Positions 10,521 to 18,347 of a stretch of 64,000 nt of DNA are shown piece by piece. The notes beneath the pieces were generated by a model, which saw only the letters and a list, made by a program, of their open reading frames with translations, was not told the DNA's origin and ran no database searches. The stretch is from the NCBI GenBank assembly GCA_050247435.1, contig JBFWUF010000028.1, positions 1-64,000 on the forward strand. Reading direction: 5' to 3'. The number at the start of each line of letters is the position of its first letter. The stretch's first letter is position 1. This DNA comes from JAJVID01 sp050247435 (GTDB lineage Bacteria; Acidobacteriota; Blastocatellia; RBC074). Made by a program: the position numbers and the translations under genes.

Positions 10521-10988
10521 TCAGAGCAGGCCGTTCATCTCCGTTACCAGCTTTTGAAGATCAGCACTGCTCTCCTTGAGGCGGTGTAAATCGGCTTGCA
10601 AGCAGCTTGCTTTGAATTGCTCAACGCGTTCTTCCAGCGTTTCTATCGTCGTTCGAAGCAGGCGGCACAAGCTCAAGACCTGCGAGACCCGTGACTGAAG
10701 CTTTGGATCCACATACTCAGGCTCTTCACGCTGATCCCCCCAACTTGGGTAATTCCAGTCCGCCCAGAATGAGCCAAGGCTTTTGTTGAGCTTTCCCAGG
10801 TGAACGAGGCAACCTTGTTGGGACGCCATCGTGCTCGCTATCGAACCCGGTCTGGCAACACAACAACACTCCGCTGCCAGATGCGCTGCTGCATTCCTGC
10901 AATCGCACTCTGCCGGGATCGCTTCCAGCGCTTCCTGCAAATGCATTGCATCGAAGTACACGTCTTGCAATTTCTGATGCAGGCTCAT
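10521..10988 (-). CDS. Cys-rich helical protein, unknown
   Basis: 155 residues from an ATG at 10988 with GGGAG six bases upstream; a GTG 12 nt earlier is possible. The sequence is predicted mostly helical. The N-terminal third has a Cys cluster (CDCRNAAAHLAAECCCVA, about residues 29-46). The C-terminal half is a coiled coil (LCRLLRTTIETLEERVEQF). The cluster could bind metals. No family recognised. Confidence 0.6.
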   Translation of the reverse strand: MSLHQKLQDVYFDAMHLQEALEAIPAECDCRNAAAHLAAECCCVARPGSIASTMASQQGCLVHLGKLNKSLGSFWADWNYPSWGDQREEPEYVDPKLQSRVSQVLSLCRLLRTTIETLEERVEQFKASCLQADLHRLKESSADLQKLVTEMNGLL

Positions 10989-11013
10989 CGCAGCTCCCAC
11001 CTTTGTTGAAGGA

Positions 11014-11268
11014 TCACTTGACCTCTTCGCCTTTTGTCTCGGTCTCTTCGACCGCAGGCAGTGTGCTTTCTGTCGCGGCGCGAGGCGGCTGTCCTTCAGT
11101 CGAAGATGCGAGGATTTCGTTTTCGGCTTGCAGCCAGTCCTCTACTTCGCAGCCAGGCTCGCAGCCACGGCTCAGATAGATTTCGTAGGCGCGACTCGAA
11201 ATTCTCGCGCGCACCTCTTCATCATTTGTCAATTGCTGATGTAGTTGTTCTGTGTTTTCTGCGTTCAT
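11014..11268 (-). CDS. DUF2934 protein
   Basis: 84 residues. Residues 21-50 (RISSRAYEIYLSRG, then EVEDWLQAENEIL) match DUF2934, a short helical domain frequent in Acidobacteriota and Proteobacteria with no known function. An acidic tail follows. A strong AAGGAGG site precedes the ATG. A paralogue lies at 37481-37798. Confidence 0.88.
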   Translation of the reverse strand: MNAENTEQLHQQLTNDEEVRARISSRAYEIYLSRGCEPGCEVEDWLQAENEILASSTEGQPPRAATESTLPAVEETETKGEEVK

Positions 11269-11278
11269 GATTGCCTCC

Positions 11279-12256
11279 TTATGGTTCTTTCACTTCTTCT
11301 GCTTTTTGAGCGTAATAGCCCGCGCGTGTCCGGGCGACATATTTGGTCTTGCTATCGTCCTGGCCGACCACGGTCTGGATCTTGCGCCACTTCCCGTCGT
11401 TCTTCGTATTGCTCGGATAGTAGCCCACGCTGTATTGGTGGTGGTGGCTGACTTCGCCCGCAATCGCCCGCATCGCCTCGCGGCATTGCTCGACATTAGT
11501 GGGGAAATGCGCCCGCGCGCCGGTGACTTCCGCCAGCTTTTCCAGGTCATCGCGTGGGCCTCTGCCCACCATTCTGAGACTGAACATCCCACTCGACTCA
11601 AACATACCCACCGGGTAGATGAGCACGTTCTCTTCTTCCGCGCGCTCGATCAACTCGCGGAACTTGATCCGGCTGCTGTTGTCATCCCCATCGGTGATGA
11701 CGACCAGCACTTTCTTTCGGTGCTTGGCCTTTTTGAGATGGTCGAGCGCAAAGTTGATGGCGTCCCAGAGCGCCGTCTCTCCTCCCGCGCGCAAGCCGAG
11801 GATCGAGTTCTCCAGCTTGTGCTTATCCGCCATGAAGTCGGAGACGAGTTCGACCCGCTGGCTGAAAGTGACAACGAAGGCTTCGTCCTCCTCAGTGCCT
11901 TCATCCACCACGTGTACAGCGGCGCGGTAAACGTCGCCGATCATCTCCATCATGCTGCCGCTGCGATCCAGCACGATCCCCCAGCAGACGGGCATCTCTT
12001 CGGCGCTGAAAAAATCGAGCTTCTGTTCGACACCGCTTTCATACACTTTGAAATCTTCGCGCTTCAGCCCTGGGATTGCTTGCCCCTTTCGATCCGTCAC
12101 TGTCACGCTCAAAGAGACTAGCTCCGTGGACAGCTTGAGGGACGCGGCGTCTTGCGCGGGCTTGTGTTTATGTTCCTGCGCGAGCGATGGTGAGCGGAGC
12201 AGGAACGTAAGCGCCAGCAGTAGCGCCGCCATTTGAATTATTCGTGATGATTTCAT
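11279..12256 (-). CDS. VWFA-related secreted protein (acidobacterial type)
   Basis: 325 residues. A signal peptide (MAALLLALTFLLRSPSLAQE) is followed by the short beta region typical of the acidobacterial VWFA-related family (LVSLSVTVTDRKGQ, LKREDFKVYE). The von Willebrand A domain has MIDAS motif DRSGSM near 117 and TDGDD near 205, which bind a divalent metal. It is probably periplasmic and protein-binding. The gene order (DUF2934, VWA, Spy-like) follows the Cus array. A close relative is encoded at 44453-45490 beside the second RND cluster. Confidence 0.88.
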   Translation of the reverse strand: MKSSRIIQMAALLLALTFLLRSPSLAQEHKHKPAQDAASLKLSTELVSLSVTVTDRKGQAIPGLKREDFKVYESGVEQKLDFFSAEEMPVCWGIVLDRSGSMMEMIGDVYRAAVHVVDEGTEEDEAFVVTFSQRVELVSDFMADKHKLENSILGLRAGGETALWDAINFALDHLKKAKHRKKVLVVITDGDDNSSRIKFRELIERAEEENVLIYPVGMFESSGMFSLRMVGRGPRDDLEKLAEVTGARAHFPTNVEQCREAMRAIAGEVSHHHQYSVGYYPSNTKNDGKWRKIQTVVGQDDSKTKYVARTRAGYYAQKAEEVKEP

Positions 12257-12292
12257 CTCTTCCTCCTTACGCTTGCCGAAGCGCGCGCGCCG

Positions 12293-12805
12293 CTACTCAG
12301 ATATGCGTCCGGCCGGTGGGCGCTCCTTCGGCATCTGTAGTTCCTGAATCAAAGTGATGGCCTTCAAATGCTGCTCGTGCGTGAGGGTGGTGACCGCTTT
12401 GAGAACCGCTTCGATCATCCGAATCTTCACATCGGTCGTGATTGCTTCAGCCTCCCGCACCTTTGCGCGCACTGCATCAAGATCAATATTGTCGCGGGTC
12501 AGTAATCGTTGCAGTTCGGCATCCGCCACATCCCGGTCGGCCAGCCTTTGCACACTGTACTTTTGATACTCGTAGGCAATCTCTTCCAGCGCCGCTCGTT
12601 GTTTATCCGCCAGTTGAAGCTGGTCGGCGAGGCGCAGAAAGAAGTTCGTCTCCAGGCCCAACTGCATCAGTCCGGGGGCGATCAGGCTCATCCCGCGCCC
12701 CAGTTGCACTTCCTGTTTCGGCAAATTGCCGGATGGTTTTTGCTGGGCAAAGGCGTATGCGCTGCTCAGCAGCAAAACAGCTAACACTAAAATTGATCTT
12801 TTCAT
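12293..12805 (-). CDS. Spy/CpxP-like periplasmic helical protein
   Basis: 170 residues with a clear signal peptide (ILVLAVLLLSSAYAFA). The mature protein is helical with two loosely repeated segments (LQLADKQRAALEEIAYEY and LTHEQHLKAITLIQELQ) resembling the LTxxQ motif of Spy/CpxP/ZraP proteins. Those act as periplasmic chaperones or metal sensors. Assignment is by pattern only. An AAAGGAGG site precedes ATG. Confidence 0.65.
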   Translation of the reverse strand: MKRSILVLAVLLLSSAYAFAQQKPSGNLPKQEVQLGRGMSLIAPGLMQLGLETNFFLRLADQLQLADKQRAALEEIAYEYQKYSVQRLADRDVADAELQRLLTRDNIDLDAVRAKVREAEAITTDVKIRMIEAVLKAVTTLTHEQHLKAITLIQELQMPKERPPAGRISE

Positions 12806-12821
12806 GGGTTATGCCTCCTTT

Positions 12822-13580
12822 TCATTGTTCTGTGGCTGGGCGTTTACCCAGCGCCGTTTGGGAATTGCCCGGCTGCGCCAGCCGATCATCGCGGCGAAAC
12901 TTTGACGGGTAGACGCGCGCCCACACGTAGTCGTAGGCCGTCGCGGGCAGCGCTTCTCTCAACTGAAAGTTGTACGCCTTCGGCCCGCCGAATTTGTCCT
13001 CGAAGCTGACGATCTCGAAGCGGTAGCGTTCCGACTGGCTGAAGTTCTGAATCTCGCTGTAGCGCCAGAAACGCGAATCGGACGGCATCTCCTTGGATTC
13101 GTAGACCACGCGGTCGGGGTAAATCTTCAGCGTGCCGAGACAGCCGCCGAAGCGGTGCAGGTGCTTGACCGGCGTTTCAAACGCTGGCGCGTCTTCGTGC
13201 GCGGGCGCGACGCTCGTCACCAGCGGGCGCGTGGCCCGCTCCAGCAACAGGGCGCTGATCTCCGCTGTGATTTCGCCTTCGAGCAACTTGAGCTTGAAAA
13301 CACGGTCGAGACCCAGCCGCCACTTCTGATCCTCGTAGCTCACCAGTTCAAGTATCTTCGGCGACTCAACTTTGATCTGTTGCAGTTCGTCGTAGCGCCA
13401 GACGCGCGCGTGATCTTTATGCTCTGTCTGGTACTCGATCTTTTCCGGCGTAATGACCAGCTTCCCGCGACAGCTACGCAGCGTATGTTCATGCTCGACG
13501 GAAAACTCGTAGCTCTGCGCCGCGGCGGGTTGCGCCGCAATGAAGATGATTGCGAACAGAATTAAACTCAGTCTGCACAT
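12822..13580 (-). CDS. Secreted protein with duplicated PH-like domain
   Basis: 252 residues. Signal peptide LILFAIIFIAAQPAAAQS. Two copies of one domain follow: residues about 29-95 (HEHTLRSCRGKLVITPEKIE, RVWRYDELQQIKV, LVSYED) and about 140-210 (HLHRFGGCLGTLKIYPDRVV, RFWRYSEIQNFSQ, IVSFEDK). Each has one Cys near its start. The pattern is that of small PH-like beta domains. Function unknown. It overlaps the downstream ABC ATPase gene by 13 bp. Confidence 0.7.
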   Translation of the reverse strand: MCRLSLILFAIIFIAAQPAAAQSYEFSVEHEHTLRSCRGKLVITPEKIEYQTEHKDHARVWRYDELQQIKVESPKILELVSYEDQKWRLGLDRVFKLKLLEGEITAEISALLLERATRPLVTSVAPAHEDAPAFETPVKHLHRFGGCLGTLKIYPDRVVYESKEMPSDSRFWRYSEIQNFSQSERYRFEIVSFEDKFGGPKAYNFQLREALPATAYDYVWARVYPSKFRRDDRLAQPGNSQTALGKRPATEQ

Positions 13581-14302
13581 ACTTCCTCCATCATTGGTCG
13601 TGCCATGCGGCGCACTGCTTCAGCAGAGTCCGACATCAGCAGACCGTCTTGAATCTTCAACACCCGGTGCGTTGCCGCTGCGGCTTCGGGGTTATGCGTA
13701 ACCATCAAAATGGTCTGCCCTTGCTCGTTGAGCGAGCGCAGCACGTTAATCAGTTCCTCCCCGGTTCGGCTGTCCAGGTTTCCGGTCGGTTCATCGGCCA
13801 GAATCAGCGGCGGCTCGTTGACTAGCGCTCGCGCGATGGCGACGCGGCCCTGCTCGCCCCCGGACAACTGGTTGGGCAGTCGGTCAAGCTTGTCGCCCAG
13901 CCCCACACGTTCCAGCGCTAGTTGCGCTTTTGCCCTCTTTTCCTTTGCGTTCAGCTTCGTAATCACCAGCGGCAGCATCACGTTCTCAAGTGCGGTGAGA
14001 TACGGCAGCAAGTGATGTTGCTGAAATACGAAGCCGAGGTATTCACGCCGGAAGTCGGCGCGCCGCTCTTCCGACAGGTCGTAAACGTCAACTCCATCAA
14101 TGATGACGCGCCCGTCAGTCGGCTGACTCATCGCGCCGATGATAGTCAGCAGGGTGGTCTTGCCTGAGCCGGACGGCCCCATCAGCGCGACGAACTCGCC
14201 TTCTTCAATCTCGGCGCTGACGCCGCCGAGCACTGTGGCGCGGCTGGATGCGCCGTTTGGCTGGTAAGCCTTCGTGACATTTTCGATGACGATGAACGAC
14301 AT
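13568..14302 (-). CDS. ABC transporter ATP-binding protein (MacB/LolD type)
   Basis: 244 residues. Walker A GPSGSGKTTLL, signature LSGGEQGRVAIARAL, Walker B PLILADEPTGNLD and the switch His in MVTHNPE. It is of the LolD/MacB/FtsE subclass that works with FtsX-type permeases. It lies 13 bp after the permease gene and is presumably its partner. With the DUF2318 gene upstream the trio resembles the ABC part of P19/Ftr1-type iron and copper uptake loci. Confidence 0.93.
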   Translation of the reverse strand: MSFIVIENVTKAYQPNGASSRATVLGGVSAEIEEGEFVALMGPSGSGKTTLLTIIGAMSQPTDGRVIIDGVDVYDLSEERRADFRREYLGFVFQQHHLLPYLTALENVMLPLVITKLNAKEKRAKAQLALERVGLGDKLDRLPNQLSGGEQGRVAIARALVNEPPLILADEPTGNLDSRTGEELINVLRSLNEQGQTILMVTHNPEAAAATHRVLKIQDGLLMSDSAEAVRRMARPMMEEVCAD

Positions 14303-14315
14303 AGTTTGTACCTTG

Positions 14316-15551
14316 TTAGTAATAGCGAAGCGCTTCTGTCGGATCGAGCTTCGCGGCCTTGATTGCGGGATAGAGGCTGCTCGCCACGCCCACCATCACC
14401 GCTGCCGCGAGCGCGGCCAAGGCGAGCGCCAGCGACGGTTTTACGACCGCGCCAGTCTCTGTGAACCAGGGCGCTGACAGCACGCCAGAGAGCATGCCCA
14501 CCGCCCAGCCGAGCAGCCCGCCGAGCAGACTGATCAGCGCCGCTTCGATCATAAAAATCCTGACGATGTGACTCTTGCGAAAGCCGAGCGCGCGCAGCAC
14601 GCCGACCTCCCGCGTGCGTTCGATTACCGAGTTCATCATCGTGATAAAGACCATGACAAAACCGATCAAAAGCATAACGACCGAAAGCGCGGTCGAGAAG
14701 CGCGACAGCCGCTCAACCGTTTGCAAGCGCGCCCGCACCGCCTGCTGCAAAGCCGAAACCTTAGCGTCGGGCAGCGCGGCGCTCAGTTGCGCAACGATGT
14801 CATCAATCGGGCATCCCTGGCACAGCGCGCTCACTTCGATCAGGCTCAGTTCGCCCGGCTTGTGCAGCACTCGCTGCGCGGTCGGCAGTCCGGCAAAGAT
14901 CATCTGGTCATCCTGTGCGCCCGTCTCCCGAAGCACGCCGGTGACGCGGAATGGCTCATCGCCGAGCGTTAATTCTGTGCGCAGCAGTTTCAATTCCGGC
15001 TGTCTGACACTCGCGTGGTCAGAGTGAGACATGGATTCGTGACCTGCCGTTTTCGGCGTCTCAATGACGCCAAGCTTTTGAGCGGCTTCATAACCGACCA
15101 GCAATTCATCGGCCTTATCTGGCACGCGGCCAACGACCTGCCACCACTGTTTCATTCTTACTTCCTGATCGAGCTGCGCGCCGGAGAGTAGGAACTTCTG
15201 GCCGTCAATCTCCACCGCGCCGAGCAGCTTCGGCGCAATCAGGCTCAGCCGGTTGGCATACTTGATGGATTTGATCCGGCTGATGTCTTCGTCCTTAAGC
15301 TGACGAAGATCGAAGGTGGCCGCCGAGAGCGTGACGCCGCCGTAGGACAACTCCTGACTGCTTGCCTTCGGCACGATCACGATGTTCGCGCCGTACTGAT
15401 CGAGTTGCGCGCCGATCTCCTGTTCCATCGTCGCGGTCAGTGACCGCAGCGCCACCACCGTTCCGACGCCGACGGCCAGACCGATGACGATGAAAGCCAC
15501 ACGGCCTTTTCTCCGCCGCAGACCACCGATGACAATATCAATCAATCTCAT
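14316..15551 (-). CDS. FtsX/MacB-type ABC permease
   Basis: 411 residues. TM1 at about 16-36 is followed by a large periplasmic domain (about 40-270), then three C-terminal TMs typical of FtsX (VVMLLIGFVMVFITMMNSV, MIEAALISLLGGLLGWAVG and ALALAALAAAVMVGVASSL), ending KAAKLDPTEALRYY. The periplasmic domain has a CxxC-type pair (ALCQGCPIDD) and a short His/Met-rich loop (HESMSHSDH), so metal cargo or redox sensitivity is possible. Partner of the ATPase downstream. Confidence 0.92.
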   Translation of the reverse strand: MRLIDIVIGGLRRRKGRVAFIVIGLAVGVGTVVALRSLTATMEQEIGAQLDQYGANIVIVPKASSQELSYGGVTLSAATFDLRQLKDEDISRIKSIKYANRLSLIAPKLLGAVEIDGQKFLLSGAQLDQEVRMKQWWQVVGRVPDKADELLVGYEAAQKLGVIETPKTAGHESMSHSDHASVRQPELKLLRTELTLGDEPFRVTGVLRETGAQDDQMIFAGLPTAQRVLHKPGELSLIEVSALCQGCPIDDIVAQLSAALPDAKVSALQQAVRARLQTVERLSRFSTALSVVMLLIGFVMVFITMMNSVIERTREVGVLRALGFRKSHIVRIFMIEAALISLLGGLLGWAVGMLSGVLSAPWFTETGAVVKPSLALALAALAAAVMVGVASSLYPAIKAAKLDPTEALRYY

Positions 15552-15593
15552 GACAACCTCTTTAGCGGTTTTACGCGACTGCCTCGGCGCGCG

Positions 15594-16151
15594 TTAGAAA
15601 TAGAAGGCTCCTTGCCGCAAATCGCTCGCTTTGATCACCAGGTGATCGCCCTCCACTGTCCGTTCGAGCGGCGCTGGGTTACAACCACCTTTCACTTCGT
15701 TGACACGGTCGGAAGGGAAATGTTGCCCGCAGTTATTGCAAACCATGTCGTTGCCTTCCTGGCGATAGCCGCGCCGGTGTTCATAGCAGACATCACAGGC
15801 ATTGAAGGCCGCGCGGATGATCCCGTCGGAGCTTTTGACAACGAAGAAGCTGACCTTCTGATTGTCCGCGAGCGTGTAGTTGTAAAACTTCGCCTTTCCA
15901 TCGCCCACTTCCGAGAGCGGTATCTGCACGTCCTGTCCGGGCGCGCTGACGGTTTGGGCGTTCGTCTTGGGCACGCCCTCGCTGCTTCCGCCTCCCAAAA
16001 TGAGGTAACCGGCTACCGCGCTCAGCACGACAACTATTCCGACCAGCACGAAGTATTTCCGGTTGTTTGACGGTTCTTTGGGCGATGTCTGGAATTCAGC
16101 CTTCTTCTGTTGTCGCCCGTGTGATTGAGTTGCGTGATGTTTACTGCTCAT
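15594..16151 (-). CDS. DUF2318 membrane-anchored Cys-rich protein
   Basis: About 185 residues from ATG at 16151 with GGAGAAC upstream; it overlaps the previous gene by 11 bp. It has one N-terminal membrane anchor (YFVLVGIVVVLSAVAGYLI), then the DUF2318 domain with NACDVCY, VCNNCGQHF and GGCNPAPL, two CxxC pairs plus one Cys as metal or Fe-S ligands. DUF2318 proteins are linked to FtsX/ABC genes in Ftr1/P19-type metal uptake loci, the same neighbours as here. Its exact role is unsettled. Confidence 0.9.
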   Translation of the reverse strand: MSSKHHATQSHGRQQKKAEFQTSPKEPSNNRKYFVLVGIVVVLSAVAGYLILGGGSSEGVPKTNAQTVSAPGQDVQIPLSEVGDGKAKFYNYTLADNQKVSFFVVKSSDGIIRAAFNACDVCYEHRRGYRQEGNDMVCNNCGQHFPSDRVNEVKGGCNPAPLERTVEGDHLVIKASDLRQGAFYF

Positions 16152-18330
16152 TACGTTCTCCTCTTCCTGGATAAATGATGAATTGCTTCGCCGGCCTGTC
16201 CGCAACTACCTCGGCCTTCTCCGGCGCGCCAGTAAGCCTTGTTTTCGCGTTGATGCCGTCCAATTGCGTCCAGATGGCGAGTACCGACGGCACGTAGTTG
16301 CGCGTTTCCAGCGGCAGCAGACCGCGCCGCGCCAGTTCGTCAAAGTCGCGGATGCCCGTCCTGTTGATGACCCGCTGTATGTTGCCTTCGCCCCAGTTGT
16401 AAGCGGCGAGCGCGAGCTTCCAGTCGCCGAACTGCCTGTAAAGGTCGCGCAGGTAACGCGCCGCCGCGCGCGTGGAATGCTCCGGGTGCGTGCGGTGGTC
16501 GGCAGCGGGACGGATTGACAGGCCGTATGCTGCGGCCGTCCCAGGCATGAACTGCCAGATGCCCCGTGCCCCTTTCGGCGAAAGTGCCTGCGGGTTGAAG
16601 CCGCTCTCGACAAACGCGACGGCAAGCAATTCAACTGGCACTTGCTCTTCCGTCAGAATGCGCGTGAACGTGTCACGGTAGGTCTGGTATCGGGCGATGA
16701 CGAGTTGAGGAACCTTCGGAGCGAACCGATAACCAGTAGTTAGCGGCAATGGAGCCATCGGCGTTTTTGGGTTGAACGCTGCCTTCTCTTCAGCCAGTCG
16801 GCGCTTCAACTCCTCGACCAGCAAGTTAGGCCGAGCCTTTTCAGTCGCCGGCATTGCCAGCTCAGCCTTAGCCAGTGCTTCCTTTGCTTGTTCGTGATGG
16901 CCTTGCTTCCTTGCCTCAGTGCTTTCATTGACGAGCTTTGCTGCGGTCAGAACGCGCTCTGCCGCTATCGCACGTTCATCCACCAGACCGGCAATCCTTG
17001 CCCGCGCACGTGCGACAGGGTCTTCGTCCGCCGCACTTGATGGTGACTGCGCGCGTGCGCCGGATGCCAGCGCCAACAGGCAAACGCCGATGAGCAGCAG
17101 TGACGTAAGAACCTGGCGACGCCGTGAGTGAGGTTCAGCCAACCGGTATTCGAACGAGCCGGAGAGCCGCCAGAGCGCGGGGCTGAACAGTAAAGAGACA
17201 AAGGCGTAAGCCAGAATGCCGTAGAAGAGTTGTCCACCAACCTCCCACCTCGTGACGCTGAAGCCTAGAACCAGAACGGCCAGTTCGCCGGATGCCAAAC
17301 CTGCGGCAGCAATCCGTCCGGCATCGGTGCTCGATGCGCCTCCTACGCGCGCGCCTATCCACACCGCCGCGAGCTTACAGGTCAATGCAACGACGACCGC
17401 AATGATGACAAGCCCGGTATCTGTCAACCGGCGTCCGTGTGATTGAAGCAGCAGTGGCAGGAACGCAAACGACAACAGCGATGCGATTGCCACCGGCTGA
17501 TCACTCTCGCTGATCCTTCTTCCCGTCTCGCTGCGGCTCAGAAGCGCGCCTGAGACGAAAGCCCACGCGAGCGCGCCGAGTTGCCCCACAAACGACAGCG
17601 CCAGTACAAAAATCAGCACCGTGATGAGTACGTAGCCGATGAGCGTGCGAGCGGGTGAAACGCGGCTTTCGACGCGCGCGAGAAACCTGCTGGCGGCGAA
17701 GTAAGCGGACGAGAAGAAGACCACCAGCTTGACCACTTCGTAGAGCGCGACTACGGTCCAGGCCGAACGGGTCATTGCCCGATCGGACAATCCGTGAAAG
17801 ACCGTGTAGAAATGCAGCACGGCCAGCGAGAGGAATGTCAGCACTGCGCCTGAGTTTTTGATTGAGGCTGCGGCCATCCCCCCTTGATTGTTTGAGAGCG
17901 AAAGCTGGCTCGGTAGCCAGACGCTCGTCCCCACGATTGCCGCCGCCGCTGTGATCGCAGCGCTGCCATCCTGTCCCAGCAACAGGAGCGCGACTGCGGT
18001 CAGAGAGAAAAGCAATAAGCCGGTCACTCCCACAGACAGAGGGACGCGCCGCACCTGCCAGACCTCTTTCAGGTCAAAGCGCGTCCCAGCGAAAAAGAAG
18101 AGTCCCGTCAGGCCAAGCTCTCGCGCGAAAGTCAGCACGCGGTCTCCTGCCTCACCACCAGCCAGCCAGACCTGCCAACTGGCCGGAATCAGCGCCAGCC
18201 CAAGCGCGATGCCGCCGAGCGCCAAGCCTTGCGCGGTCACCACCGCCAGCCGCCGAGAGAGCAGCCGCGACGCCAACGAGACGAGCAGCGCGCCAAGCAA
18301 CAAGGTTGTAATGGGGATAATCTGTTCCAT
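16141..18330 (-). CDS. CPA2-like antiporter fused to SLT lytic transglycosylase
   Basis: 729 residues in one frame. Residues 1-390 form a polytopic domain of about 12 membrane segments like CPA2 cation:proton antiporters (TGLFFFAGTRFDL, LSNNQGGMAAASIKNSGAVL, ASGELAVLVLGFS). Residues 407-427 are an internal signal-peptide-like segment (SLLLIGVCLLALASGARAQ) ending in ARA. A helical stretch (430-520) then leads to an SLT domain (about 540-690) with catalytic Glu575 in VAFVESGFNP, then GARGIWQFMPGTA and LALAAYNWGEGN. No ATG, GTG or TTG precedes the internal signal, so separate translation is unlikely. The SLT part should face the periplasm and might be released by signal peptidase. Start ATG at 18330 follows GAAGGAA, 17 bp after cusA. 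Confidence 0.88.
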   Translation of the reverse strand: MEQIIPITTLLLGALLVSLASRLLSRRLAVVTAQGLALGGIALGLALIPASWQVWLAGGEAGDRVLTFARELGLTGLFFFAGTRFDLKEVWQVRRVPLSVGVTGLLLFSLTAVALLLLGQDGSAAITAAAAIVGTSVWLPSQLSLSNNQGGMAAASIKNSGAVLTFLSLAVLHFYTVFHGLSDRAMTRSAWTVVALYEVVKLVVFFSSAYFAASRFLARVESRVSPARTLIGYVLITVLIFVLALSFVGQLGALAWAFVSGALLSRSETGRRISESDQPVAIASLLSFAFLPLLLQSHGRRLTDTGLVIIAVVVALTCKLAAVWIGARVGGASSTDAGRIAAAGLASGELAVLVLGFSVTRWEVGGQLFYGILAYAFVSLLFSPALWRLSGSFEYRLAEPHSRRRQVLTSLLLIGVCLLALASGARAQSPSSAADEDPVARARARIAGLVDERAIAAERVLTAAKLVNESTEARKQGHHEQAKEALAKAELAMPATEKARPNLLVEELKRRLAEEKAAFNPKTPMAPLPLTTGYRFAPKVPQLVIARYQTYRDTFTRILTEEQVPVELLAVAFVESGFNPQALSPKGARGIWQFMPGTAAAYGLSIRPAADHRTHPEHSTRAAARYLRDLYRQFGDWKLALAAYNWGEGNIQRVINRTGIRDFDELARRGLLPLETRNYVPSVLAIWTQLDGINAKTRLTGAPEKAEVVADRPAKQFIIYPGRGERNEQ

Positions 18331-18347
18331 AACTATTATTCCTTCGC

